Below are positions 32,115-40,158 of a stretch of 64,000 bases of DNA, in pieces (positions within the stretch are counted from its first letter, which is position 1; the number at the start of each line of letters is the position of its first letter). The DNA is from Actinorhabdospora filicis (lineage in GTDB: Bacteria > Actinomycetota > Actinomycetes > Mycobacteriales > Micromonosporaceae), in the NCBI RefSeq assembly GCF_030269765.1, contig NZ_BSTX01000003.1:682001-746000 (forward strand). The letters are read 5' to 3'. The notes below the pieces were generated by a model that saw only the letters and a list, made by a program, of their open reading frames with translations, was not told where the DNA came from and made no database searches. The translations under genes and the position numbers were made by a program.

Positions 32115-33794
32115 CTACCGCAGGGAGAACGACCGCCCCTCCACGAAGGACTGCCCCTCCGAGAAGGACTGCCCCACCGAGAAAGACTCCACGGAGTCCT
32201 CGCGCGGCAGCGGCCCCTCGCCCTCACAGGTCCGCCCGCTCAGGCGGCCCCGCTCGAAGTAGGACGCGATGAGCGCCGAGCAGTCGGCCGTCATGGCCGC
32301 CGAGCCGTGCACGTCATCGTTGACCGAGACGATCGAGCCGCCCACCTCGGCCCGCATCGCGGGCGTCCACTGGTACGGCGAGACCGCCTCGTAGCGGTGC
32401 CCGGACATCACCAGCGACGCGTTCGAGTGCCGCAACCGCACCGGCTGCGGGTCGAGCGTCCAGCCCGCGCAGCCCGGGATCGGCATCGACAGGAAACCCG
32501 TCACCGGCTCGTCCACCAGGCGTTTCTGATAAGCCGCCCAGGAGGTCTCGAAGTCGCGCGACCCCATGTCCTCATTGCACATCACGGCCTGGTTCATGGT
32601 GCGGTTGTTCATCCGCGGCATGCCCGCCGGAGGCGGCCCCTGCGGGCCACCGCCGCCGCCCCAGACCTCCAGCAGCGACGGCGGGGCGTGCTCGCCGGTG
32701 ACGTCCCGCAGGTCCCGCAGGACCCGCGAGGCCACCGGCCACACCGGCGCCGGCTGCGTCCCCGAGATCCCGATCACGAAGCCGTCCAGCGGCTCCGGGA
32801 TCTCCACGAAGTTCCGCGGATGGGCGTCGTAGTCGGCCTTGAGGGCCGCGATCGCGGCGATGACCTCGTCGCGGGTGTCGCCGAAGCCGTACTCGGCGTC
32901 GCGCTCGGCCAGCCATTGCGCCATCCGGGTGAAGTCGTCGTAGGTCGCCTTCGAGCGCGTCGCGCCGAACACGTCCAGGCGCATCTCCGGGATCGCGGTG
33001 GAGTCCACCCACATGTTCGCCACGCGCTCGGGGAACTCGTTGCGGTACTGGACGCCCAGCCACGTGCCCCACGAGACGCCGAAGAAGTTCATCTTCCGCT
33101 CGCCCAGGGCCGCGCGGACCCGGTCGAGGTCGCGGGCGACGTTGGTGGTGGTGAGCTGCCGCAGGAACGACGGGTTGGACTCCGAGCAGGCCTTGTTGGC
33201 CGCCTTGAGCTCCTCATAGGCCTGCCGCGCGACGGCCTCGGTGATCGGGCCGCCCCCGGGTCCGCCCGGGCCGTTGTCGGGGCAGTCGTAGCTGGTGGAG
33301 TAGCCGACCCCGCGCGGGTCGAAGCCGATCAGGTCGTAGCGCTCGTTCAGGCGCGCCGCCAGGCCGTCCTCGCCGCCGCGCAGGTACATCTCCTGCGGCA
33401 TCATGTAACCGCTGCCGCCCGGGCCGCCGGGGTTCATGCTGAGCACGCCCTGGCGGTGCTTGCGGTCGCGGGCCTTGAGGCGGGTGATCGCCACGGTGAT
33501 CTTCTGGCCGCGCGGGTTCTTGTAGTCGAGCGGCACCTGGACGGTCCCGCACTCGGTGCGCGCCCACAGCTGCCGGAACTTCGGGTAGTCCTCCTCCCGC
33601 AGGCCCAGGTGGGCCAGCACCTCGTCGGAGTACTGCGGACACGGCGCCCACGCCACACCGCCGGTCCCGTCGGTACCGCTGTTCCCATCTATGGAGTAGC
33701 CGTCCGTGGACGGGTCGGCCGCGGCCGCCGGCTGGATCAGGGCGGCGGCGACCAGGACTCCCGTGGCCGCCGCGAGGATACTTCGTCGCATCAT
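32115..33794 (-). CDS. Secreted TAP-like serine peptidase, tandem copy 3, with repeat tail
   Basis: This encodes about 559 residues from the ATG at 33794 (an ATG at 33791 and a GTG at 33803 are alternatives). Signal peptide RRSILAAATGVLVAAALIQPAAA. The core motifs are the same as its neighbours: NPGGPGGSGY, DPRGVGYSTSYDC, Ser in FFGVSWGTWLG, MSGHRYEAVSPYQW, His in NDDVHGSAA. Unlike them, it has a Gly/Pro-rich linker (GGGGPQGPPP) in the lid region and a C-terminal tail of hexapeptide units, SFSVGQ, SFSEGQ, SFVEGR, SFSLR. It is more diverged than copies 1 and 2 are from each other. Confidence 0.88.
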   Translation of the reverse strand: MMRRSILAAATGVLVAAALIQPAAAADPSTDGYSIDGNSGTDGTGGVAWAPCPQYSDEVLAHLGLREEDYPKFRQLWARTECGTVQVPLDYKNPRGQKITVAITRLKARDRKHRQGVLSMNPGGPGGSGYMMPQEMYLRGGEDGLAARLNERYDLIGFDPRGVGYSTSYDCPDNGPGGPGGGPITEAVARQAYEELKAANKACSESNPSFLRQLTTTNVARDLDRVRAALGERKMNFFGVSWGTWLGVQYRNEFPERVANMWVDSTAIPEMRLDVFGATRSKATYDDFTRMAQWLAERDAEYGFGDTRDEVIAAIAALKADYDAHPRNFVEIPEPLDGFVIGISGTQPAPVWPVASRVLRDLRDVTGEHAPPSLLEVWGGGGGPQGPPPAGMPRMNNRTMNQAVMCNEDMGSRDFETSWAAYQKRLVDEPVTGFLSMPIPGCAGWTLDPQPVRLRHSNASLVMSGHRYEAVSPYQWTPAMRAEVGGSIVSVNDDVHGSAAMTADCSALIASYFERGRLSGRTCEGEGPLPREDSVESFSVGQSFSEGQSFVEGRSFSLR

Positions 33795-33925
33795 GCCGAC
33801 CACTGTGGACGGTCACCGGCGCTGCGGTCGTCCGTCGCGAGAGGTATCCGGTCTACCTCTCAAGACCCATGCGGCGGCACCGGATTCCCGTCGCGCGGCC
33901 GATCCCCGCCCCACCCACGCGCCGA

Positions 33926-33931
33926 TAGGCT
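33926..33931 (+). promoter_or_regulatory. -10 element upstream of the second histidine kinase
   Basis: TAGGCT with 9 nt to the ATG at 33941 and no Shine-Dalgarno; probably leaderless. The 146-bp region to TAP-like copy 3 is a shared divergent promoter region. Confidence 0.5.
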
Positions 33932-33940
33932 CACGACCTC

Positions 33941-35254
33941 ATGAACCTCCTGCGCCGCCCCCTCGTCCAGGACACCGGCCTCGCCCTCGGTCTCCTGATC
34001 ACCAGCGCCATGGTCACCGGCATGGGCGTGTTCACCGAGCCGCCCGGCGGCGGCGGCGCCGACCTCGGCGTGCTCTGGTGGCTCCTCTCGCTGGCCGCGG
34101 GCCTCGCCATCGCCCTCCGCCGCCGCTGGCCCATCCCGCTGCTGATGCTGTCGACGGCCGCCGTGGCCCTGCACATGGCGATGGGCCTCGGGGCCGTCCC
34201 CATCGACCTGGCCGTGCCGATCCTGCTCGCCACCGTCGCCGGACGCCACGGGCGCAAGGTCTCCCTCGCCATCCTCGCCGCGCTGATCATCGCCGTCGGC
34301 GTCTGGAACGTGACCCTGGTCGTGCGCGACGGCGGCGGCGACGGCGGCAAGTCCGTGGGCGTCCCCGAGGCGATCGGCAAGGTCGTCGCCATCCAGCCCG
34401 CGCCCCCGAACCCGCCCTTCGGGCCGCTGCCGCTGCCCAAACCCGAGATCGACGACCAGTTCTACATCAGCGCGAAGGTCGGCGTCCTCTACGGCTCCTG
34501 GGGCGGCCTGCCCGTCACCGTCCCCGTCCTCATCGCCGGTTGGGCCTTCGGGTCCCGCGCCCGCGCCCGCCGCGCCCTCATGGACGAGCTCACCGCCCAC
34601 ACCCGCCACCTCGAACGCGAACGCGACCAGCGCGACGCCCTCGCCGTCGCCGGGGAACGCGCCCGCATCGGCCGCGAACTCCACGACGCCGTCGCCCATG
34701 GCCTCTCCGTCATGGTCGTGCAGGCCCAGGGTGGCGAGGCGGCCCTGGACGCCCGGCCCGAGGACGCCCGCCGCGCCCTCCAGGCCATCGTGGACGTCGG
34801 CCGCCGCTCGCTGGCCGACATGCGCCGCACCCTGAACGCCTACACCGCACCGGATCTGGCCCCCGCCCCCGGCGTGTCGAACCTGGCCGAACTGGCCGCG
34901 CGCGTCCGGGACAGCGGCACACCCGTCCGCCTCGTCGTGAAGAATGATCCCGTGGAGCTTCCGGCGAGCGTGGACCTGTCCGCCTACCGCATCGTCCAGG
35001 AGGCCCTGACCAACGTCGTCAAACACGCCGGTCCGGGCGCCTCGGCGCTGGTCGACGTGGAGTACACCGGCTCGGCCGTCCTGCTCACCGTCACCGACGA
35101 CGGCGCCGGCTCCGACGGTGGCGACGGCCGCGGCAACGGCGTGCGCGGCATGCGCGAACGCGCCGCCCTGCTCGGCGGCGCGCTGGAGGCCGGTCCCGGA
35201 CCCGACGGCGGGTTCCGGGTGACGGCGATGCTGCCCATCAGGGAGGCCGAATGA
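33941..35254 (+). CDS. Sensor histidine kinase (second system)
   Basis: This encodes 437 residues. Four to six membrane helices include a 60-residue Pro-rich extracytoplasmic loop (about 140-180: PAPPNPPFGPLPLPKPEID) between the last two helices, a plausible sensor segment. The HisKA_3 His248 lies in IGRELHDAVAHGLSV; the ATPase domain has LTNVVKHAG and GNGVRGMRER. It is coupled to the regulator by ATGA. Divergent to the TAP-like peptidase genes, which are candidate targets. Confidence 0.92.
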   Translation: MNLLRRPLVQDTGLALGLLITSAMVTGMGVFTEPPGGGGADLGVLWWLLSLAAGLAIALRRRWPIPLLMLSTAAVALHMAMGLGAVPIDLAVPILLATVAGRHGRKVSLAILAALIIAVGVWNVTLVVRDGGGDGGKSVGVPEAIGKVVAIQPAPPNPPFGPLPLPKPEIDDQFYISAKVGVLYGSWGGLPVTVPVLIAGWAFGSRARARRALMDELTAHTRHLERERDQRDALAVAGERARIGRELHDAVAHGLSVMVVQAQGGEAALDARPEDARRALQAIVDVGRRSLADMRRTLNAYTAPDLAPAPGVSNLAELAARVRDSGTPVRLVVKNDPVELPASVDLSAYRIVQEALTNVVKHAGPGASALVDVEYTGSAVLLTVTDDGAGSDGGDGRGNGVRGMRERAALLGGALEAGPGPDGGFRVTAMLPIREAE

Positions 35255-35895
35255 TCCGCGTCCTGCTCGCCGACGACCAGGCCCTCGTGCGCACCGGGTT
35301 CCGGATGATCCTGGAGAACGCCGGGGACATGGAGGTCGTCGGCGAGGCCGGGGACGGCGCCGAGGCCGTCGCCATGGCCGAGGCCCTGTCACCCGACGTG
35401 GTCCTCATGGACATCCGCATGCCCGTCCTGGACGGCGTGGAGGCCACCCGCCGCGTCACCGGCGCGAAGGTCCTGGTGCTCACCACCTTCGACCTCGACG
35501 AGTACGTCTACGCCAGCCTGCGCGCCGGGGCCAGCGGCTTCCTGCTGAAGGACACCCTCGCCCCGGACCTCCTCTCGGCGATCCGGGTGGTGGCCCGCGG
35601 CGACGCGGTGGTCGCGCCCTCGGTGACGCGGCGGCTGCTGGAGAAGCACATCGGCACCGGCGAGGGCGCCACCGCCGGGCCGGACCTGGGCTCGCTCACC
35701 GACCGCGAGCGCGAGGTCCTGGGCCTGCTCGCGCGCGGCCTGTCCAACGCCGAGATCGCCGGGCGGCTGTTCCTGTCCGAGGGCACCGTCAAGACGCACG
35801 TCTCGCGCGTGCTGGCCAAGCTGGGCCTGCGCGACCGCGTCCAGGCCGTCATCGCCGCCTACGAGAGCGGGCTGGTGCGCGCCGGTTCCGGTTAG
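35251..35895 (+). CDS. Response regulator, NarL/FixJ family (second system)
   Basis: This encodes 214 residues with receiver Asp54 (VVLMDIRMP), LTTFDLDEYVY and SGFLLKD, and a LuxR-type helix-turn-helix (LTDREREVLGLLARGLSNAEI, VKTHVSRVLAKLGL). Overlaps the kinase by four bases. No target can be fixed beyond the divergent peptidase promoter. Confidence 0.93.
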   Translation: MIRVLLADDQALVRTGFRMILENAGDMEVVGEAGDGAEAVAMAEALSPDVVLMDIRMPVLDGVEATRRVTGAKVLVLTTFDLDEYVYASLRAGASGFLLKDTLAPDLLSAIRVVARGDAVVAPSVTRRLLEKHIGTGEGATAGPDLGSLTDREREVLGLLARGLSNAEIAGRLFLSEGTVKTHVSRVLAKLGLRDRVQAVIAAYESGLVRAGSG

Positions 35896-36031
35896 CGCGC
35901 GCCCGAGCCGAGGTGGAGCGTGCCGACCATCCCGACGACGCCCTGCTCACCCCACGGGTGCGGCGAAATCCGCTTCCCCACCGCCGCCGCGCGGGCGATC
36001 ATCTCTCTCGACGTCCGCCGAGAGGAGGCCC

Positions 36032-36484
36032 GTGGGCCCGCGACTGATACTGCTGTGCGGTCTGCCCTGCAGCGGCAAGACCACCGAGGCCAGGCGGCTG
36101 GAGCGCGAGCTGCCCGCCGTCCGGCTGTGCCCCGACGAGTGGCTCACCGGCCTGGGCCTCGATCCCTTCGACGGCCCCGCCCGCGACCGCGTGGAGGCCG
36201 TGCTGTGGCGGCACGCGCAGGCGCTGCTGGCCGCGGGGACGGCCGTCGTCCTGGAGTACGGCTTCTGGGACCGCGGCGAGCGCGACGAGAAGCGCCTGCG
36301 CGCCCGCGAGCTGGGCGTCCCGGTCGAGCTGCGGTACCTCACCGCGCCGCTGCCGGAGCTCCAGCGGCGGGCGGAGCTGCGCAACCGCGAGCCGGGCGCC
36401 ATCGCCCTCACCGCGGCGCAGATGGCCGAGTACGCCGCGATGATCGAGGAGCCCACACCCGAGGAGCTCGCCCTCTACGACTGA
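36032..36484 (+). CDS. Small P-loop kinase (zeta-toxin/phosphotransferase-like ATPase)
   Basis: This encodes 150 residues from a GTG preceded by GAGGAGG. Walker A is GLPCSGKTT (10-18), followed by CPDEWLTGLGLDPFD, the Asp/Glu pair of the zeta/chloramphenicol-phosphotransferase group, VVLEYGFWDRGERD as Walker B-like segment and the lid Arg-rich helix RRAELRNRE. It would phosphorylate a small molecule. No antitoxin-like partner is adjacent, which argues against a toxin-antitoxin pair. Confidence 0.8.
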   Translation: MGPRLILLCGLPCSGKTTEARRLERELPAVRLCPDEWLTGLGLDPFDGPARDRVEAVLWRHAQALLAAGTAVVLEYGFWDRGERDEKRLRARELGVPVELRYLTAPLPELQRRAELRNREPGAIALTAAQMAEYAAMIEEPTPEELALYD

Positions 36485-36491
36485 GGACCGG

Positions 36492-37136
36492 CTAGGGGCT
36501 GGCGTGCCCGCTCGCCCACGCCCAGGCCGCGATGCCGACCCGGTTGGCCACGTCCAGCTTGCGCTGCACGTTCGCCAGGTGGTTCTTCACCGTCCCGGCG
36601 CTGATGAACAGCCCGGCGGCGATCTCGGCGTTGGTGCGGCCCTCGGCGACCAGCCGGACGACCTCCAGTTCGCGCTCACTGAGCGCCTCGCCCTTGGGCG
36701 GGGGAGGGGCGGCGGGGATCATCCGCTTCAGCAGCCGGACGGTGATCTGCGGGCTGATGAGGGTGTCCCCGGCCATCGCCGCGCGGATCGCCTCGATCAG
36801 CAGCGTCGGCCCCGAGCGTTTCAGCAGGTACCCGCACGCCCCGTCGGCCAGGGCGGTGTGCACGTACTCGTCGAGGTCGAAGGTGGTCACCACGATCACC
36901 CGCATCGGGTCGGCGACGCCGGGCCCGGCCAGCCGCCGGGTCAGCTCCAGCCCGTCCAGGCCGGGCATGCGGATGTCGGCCAGGACCACGTCCGGTTTCA
37001 GGTGCCGGGCCTGCGACAGCGCGTTCTCCCCGTCGGCGGCCTCGCCGACCACGGTGATGTCGGGCTGGGCGTCCAGGACCATCCGGAAGGCGGCGCGGAT
37101 GCCTTCCTGGTCGTCGGCTATCAGTACGCGGATCAT
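36492..37136 (-). CDS. Response regulator, NarL/FixJ family (third system)
   Basis: This encodes 214 residues, receiver Asp54 in VVLADIRMPG, VTTFDLDEYVHTAL, CGYLLKRSGP (conserved Lys), and a LuxR-type helix-turn-helix LSERELEVVRLVAEGRTNAE, VKNHLANVQRKLDV. Its ATG overlaps the kinase stop. It converges on the P-loop gene. Confidence 0.93.
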   Translation of the reverse strand: MIRVLIADDQEGIRAAFRMVLDAQPDITVVGEAADGENALSQARHLKPDVVLADIRMPGLDGLELTRRLAGPGVADPMRVIVVTTFDLDEYVHTALADGACGYLLKRSGPTLLIEAIRAAMAGDTLISPQITVRLLKRMIPAAPPPPKGEALSERELEVVRLVAEGRTNAEIAAGLFISAGTVKNHLANVQRKLDVANRVGIAAWAWASGHASP

Positions 37137-38275
37137 GAGCCGTCCAATGGGATGCGTGCGGACAGGAGCCAGCCCCGCTGCTCGCGGGGACCGGCGGTGA
37201 GCGAGCCGCGCAGGGCCTCGACGCGCTCGGTGAGCCCGGGCAGGCCGAGCCCGGCCGACGCGCGGGCCTGCGCGCGGTGGTCGCCGGCGCCGTCATCGGC
37301 GACGGTGACGCGCAGGTCACGGCCGTCCAGCGCCACCGTCACGTCCACAGTCGACGCCGACGGGGCGTGGCGGCGGACGTTGGTGAGGGCCTCGACCACG
37401 ATCCGGTAGGCCACCGCCGCCGGTTCGCGCGCGACCTCCTCGCCGGTCAGGTCGAGCCGGACGTCGACACCGCCCTGCGAGAAGCGCGAGGCGAGCTCGG
37501 GCAGGTCGGCCAGCACACCCACGGGCGTGCGGGCCGCGGCGCCGGTGTCGCGGAGCATGTGGACGGTGCGGTCCATCGACGCCAGCGCGCGCAGCCCGGC
37601 GCCCTCGATGCGCCCGAGGACCTCGGCGATGCGCGGGTCGTCCCCGGCCAGCACCATGCGGGCCGCCTGCGCCTGCGCGACGATCTCGCTGACGTCGTGG
37701 GCGACGAAGTCGTGCAGGTCGGAGGCCAGGTCCAGGCGCTGCTCACGCCGGGCGGCGATGACCGCCCGGTCCCGTTCGGTGTCCAGGTGCCGCAGGTACC
37801 AGCCGATCACCCCGGCGGCCGCGCCCGGGATCGTCCACAGCGTGCTCGCCGCGATCACCGCCCACACCGTGTCCGGCGGCAGGTAGCGCTGCACCGCGAT
37901 GGCACCGGCCAGCACCCCCGCGCCGCCCGCCACCAGCCCCAGCCGGGGCGGCGCCCACCGCACGGTGAGGTAGACGTAGACCAGGATCACGGCCGGTTCC
38001 AGCAGGATCCACGCGCCCTGCGCCCCCGATTCGGTCTCACCGTTCCTGGGCACCGTCAGCAAGGACACCACGGTCACCCCGAGCGACAGCACCGCCACCG
38101 CGAGCGTCGCCCACGGCGGCCACGCCCGCGTCCGCGGCCAGAAGGCCAGCAGCACGGCGAGCCCGAGGCACGCCGCGATCGGCGTGACCATGTCGATGAG
38201 CGGCGCGGGCAGCAGCAGCGTCCCCGCGACGAGGGCGAGGACACCGCAGACGGCGATCGCCTGTCGGTTGCGCAT
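37133..38275 (-). CDS. Sensor histidine kinase (third system)
   Basis: This encodes 380 residues from the ATG at 38275; the longer open frame to 39568 is a shadow of the divergent membrane gene. Five or six helices, then the HisKA_3 motif in variant form DLHDFVAHDVSEIV (His188), LTNVRRHAPS and GLGLPGLTERV. The phospho-acceptor box lacks the usual Glu (ASDLHD). It is translationally coupled to the regulator downstream. Divergent from the polytopic membrane protein at 38405, a likely target. Confidence 0.9.
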   Translation of the reverse strand: MRNRQAIAVCGVLALVAGTLLLPAPLIDMVTPIAACLGLAVLLAFWPRTRAWPPWATLAVAVLSLGVTVVSLLTVPRNGETESGAQGAWILLEPAVILVYVYLTVRWAPPRLGLVAGGAGVLAGAIAVQRYLPPDTVWAVIAASTLWTIPGAAAGVIGWYLRHLDTERDRAVIAARREQRLDLASDLHDFVAHDVSEIVAQAQAARMVLAGDDPRIAEVLGRIEGAGLRALASMDRTVHMLRDTGAAARTPVGVLADLPELASRFSQGGVDVRLDLTGEEVAREPAAVAYRIVVEALTNVRRHAPSASTVDVTVALDGRDLRVTVADDGAGDHRAQARASAGLGLPGLTERVEALRGSLTAGPREQRGWLLSARIPLDGS

Positions 38276-38404
38276 GATCAGCAGCCTATGCGCCGCGCTT
38301 TCACGCCCGCGATGTGCCGAACGGCCTACCCGCCCCGCCCACGGCCACCGGGATGCGCCGGTCGGCACATGGGTTTCCACGCCGCCCGGCACGAGGCTTA
38401 TGGC

Positions 38405-39532
38405 ATGCGAAAGAACATCGGCTACATCGTCGCGGGTTTCTCGTTCCTGTACGGGATCGCGGGCCTCCTCTGGACCTTCACCGGCAAGGGCTACCCCTTC
38501 GGCACGGGCGACCCCTACCTGGACGGCGCGGGCGACGCCGCGTTCGACCTGAACATCCTGGGCCTGACAACGCACGACGGAGCCGCCCCCTACATCGCCG
38601 GACTGGGCTTCCTCGGCGCGATCGTCGCCTTCCTCATGGCCCGCGGCGCCGGCCGAGGCGCCACCCGCGGCGTCCTCCTCGCGCTGGGCTGGATCTACGC
38701 CGCCGGGCTCACCGTCGTCGTCCAGGACTACCGCCCGCTCATGATGGTCGCCTACACGCCCATCATCGCGGTGGGCAAGGCCTTCTTCGGCTGGCCGGAA
38801 GGCGTCGGCTGGAGCCAGGTCGTGCCATGGGCCACGGTCAACCTGCTGCTCCTGATGCTGGCCGGAGCCGGTTTCGCGATCACCGCCATCATGTACCGCC
38901 GCCGCACCGGCAACGCGATCAACCTCGTCCGCTTCGGCCGCCCCGCCGTCATCACCGCCATGATCGTCCCCCTCATCTACGCCGCGACCCGCTGGATCTG
39001 GGCCCTCGGCTGGGGCCTCGGCCTCGACCCGGAGATGTACCGCCGCGGCCAGGAAGAAGGTCTCTGGCTGGCCGGAGCCTCGCTCGCCTCGATGGGCATC
39101 GGCGGCGCGATCCTCACCCTCGGCCTGCTCCGCCCCTGGGGCGAGCGCTTCCCCCGCTGGATGCTCGGCCTCGCCGGAAAACGCGTCCCGATCAACCTCG
39201 CCGTCATCCCCGGAGTCCTCGTCGGAGTCCTGACCCTCTCGGCCGGAGTCATGTACATCCGGATGGCCATCAGCCAGGGCATCGGCGACAAGTGGATGAC
39301 CAACGCACCCGAAACCCTCTGGCCCCTCTGGGGCCTGGGCCTGATCGTGGGCGCCATCGCCTACCGCCAGCGCCGCCTCGCCACCGAAGCCGCGCAAGAG
39401 GCGGAAGCCGTGAACGAAGTGAAGGCGGCGAAGCAGGCCCACGCCGCGACCGCCCTGACCAACGCGACCGCCCTGACCAACCCGAACGCGAACACGGCCC
39501 AGCCCACCCCGGCCGCGAAAGCCGCCGGATAG
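38405..39532 (+). CDS. Polytopic membrane protein with repetitive C-terminal tail
   Basis: This encodes 375 residues from the ATG at 38405. About eight to nine membrane helices are visible (IGYIVAGFSFLYGIAGLLW, YIAGLGFLGAIVAFLMA, LLALGWIYAAGLTVVV, VNLLLLMLAGAGFAITAI, VITAMIVPLIYAATRW). The cytoplasmic tail (about 335-375) is Ala/Asn/Thr-rich with the repeat TALTNATALTNPNAN. I do not recognise a named family; there is no transporter motif. It is divergent from the third two-component system, 129 bases apart, which may control it. Confidence 0.7.
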   Translation: MRKNIGYIVAGFSFLYGIAGLLWTFTGKGYPFGTGDPYLDGAGDAAFDLNILGLTTHDGAAPYIAGLGFLGAIVAFLMARGAGRGATRGVLLALGWIYAAGLTVVVQDYRPLMMVAYTPIIAVGKAFFGWPEGVGWSQVVPWATVNLLLLMLAGAGFAITAIMYRRRTGNAINLVRFGRPAVITAMIVPLIYAATRWIWALGWGLGLDPEMYRRGQEEGLWLAGASLASMGIGGAILTLGLLRPWGERFPRWMLGLAGKRVPINLAVIPGVLVGVLTLSAGVMYIRMAISQGIGDKWMTNAPETLWPLWGLGLIVGAIAYRQRRLATEAAQEAEAVNEVKAAKQAHAATALTNATALTNPNANTAQPTPAAKAAG

Positions 39533-39660
39533 GAAGCGGTCTTGCCCGCCCTGAGGCGGCGATGCCACCCCTCCATGATCACCCCGGCACGGGCGTGAGA
39601 ATCGAGGACCGGCACCGCCGCCTCCGGCACATCCCCAACCGAGCCCGGGCGGGGACGAAA

Positions 39661-39840
39661 GCTCGTTGCTTTGGAGCCGGGCACACTGACTGGCTCGCTA
39701 CGGGGTCAAAACCCGGGTGAGAGACAAGCTCGTTGTTTTAGAGCCGGGCAAGGTGACTGGCCTGCTACGGGGTCAGAAGCCGGGTAGGGACGAGAGCCTG
39801 TTGTTTTAGAGCCGGGCCCAAGACAAGCCGGGGACGCAAG
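39661..39840. repeat. Imperfect tandem repeat, 67-nt unit, about 2.5 copies
   Basis: Units begin at 39661 and 39728, with a third partial one at about 39796. Shared core: GCTCGTTGYTTTRGAGCCGG, then GACTGGCYYGCTACGGGGTC. Units 2 and 3 share TTGTTTTAGAGCCGGGC exactly. Spacing 67-68 nt. Confidence 0.75.
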
Positions 39841-39926
39841 ACAACACGACCCCGAGACCAGATCCGCGGGAGCTCGCCCGGGATAGGAGAGGTGGATCCT
39901 CCGTCGGTCGGCCAGACGTGTTCTCA

Positions 39927-39989
39927 GAACGAGGGTTCTGGGGGTGTCAAGCCGCGTTCTTTGGCTTGACACCCCCAGGTTCCTCGTTC
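39927..39989. other. 63-nt composite hairpin
   Basis: Inner stem of 16 perfect base pairs (CTGGGGGTGTCAAGCC 39938-39953 with GGCTTGACACCCCCAG 39963-39978), a 9-nt loop, a symmetrical GTT/GTT internal loop and an outer 8-bp stem (GAACGAGG / CCTCGTTC). It could be a bidirectional terminator, a structured RNA or the remains of a small mobile element. Confidence 0.7.
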
Positions 39990-40044
39990 AGCGTCGATAT
40001 GGCCGGCCAGAGGAGGAGACGCCTCCCGAGAGAGGTCCGGCGTC

Positions 40045-40087
40045 CAGGGGCCGCACCCCTGGTCGGGTCCTAGGGGTGAAACCCCTG
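40045..40087. other. Two adjacent GC hairpins
   Basis: CCAGGGG-CCGCA-CCCCTGG (40045-40063) and AGGGGT-GAA-ACCCCT (40073-40087). The second lies about 70 nt beyond the His-rich gene's stop, so one of them may be its terminator. Confidence 0.55.
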
Positions 40088-40158
40088 TCCAGAGGCCGAT
40101 GGGAAAGTACCCGCACCCCCGGGAAAGAAGCAGATCGATCGCCAGGGACGAACGCCCC

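Larger units (their letters stand above)
39533..40158. other. Intergenic region with tandem repeats and hairpins
   Basis: These 626 bases hold no convincing gene. They contain a 67-nt direct repeat (2.5 copies, 39661-39840), a 63-nt hairpin (39927-39989), and two smaller GC hairpins (40045-40087). The stretch is less GC-biased than its neighbours (TTGTTTTAGAGCC). The open frames here are short and lack ribosome-binding sites. Confidence 0.6.

Noticed and set aside
36032..36484. Zeta-type toxin of a toxin-antitoxin pair
   Set aside because: The P-loop protein resembles zeta kinases, but no small antitoxin gene is adjacent; the neighbours are response regulators.
37133..39568. A histidine kinase of 811 residues reading through the divergent membrane gene
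   Set aside because: The extra N-terminal part is a low-complexity shadow; the ATG at 38275 gives a normal-length kinase.
39690..39720. A tRNA-like T-arm (CGGGGTCAAAACCCGG)
   Set aside because: No acceptor stem, anticodon arm or D-arm can be folded around it; the similarity comes from the repeat unit itself.
39661..39840. Possible CRISPR array
   Set aside because: Only two and a half units, the 'spacers' are also similar to each other, and there are no cas genes. The word GTTTTAGAGC resembles the start of a type II-A repeat but ten bases are not evidence.
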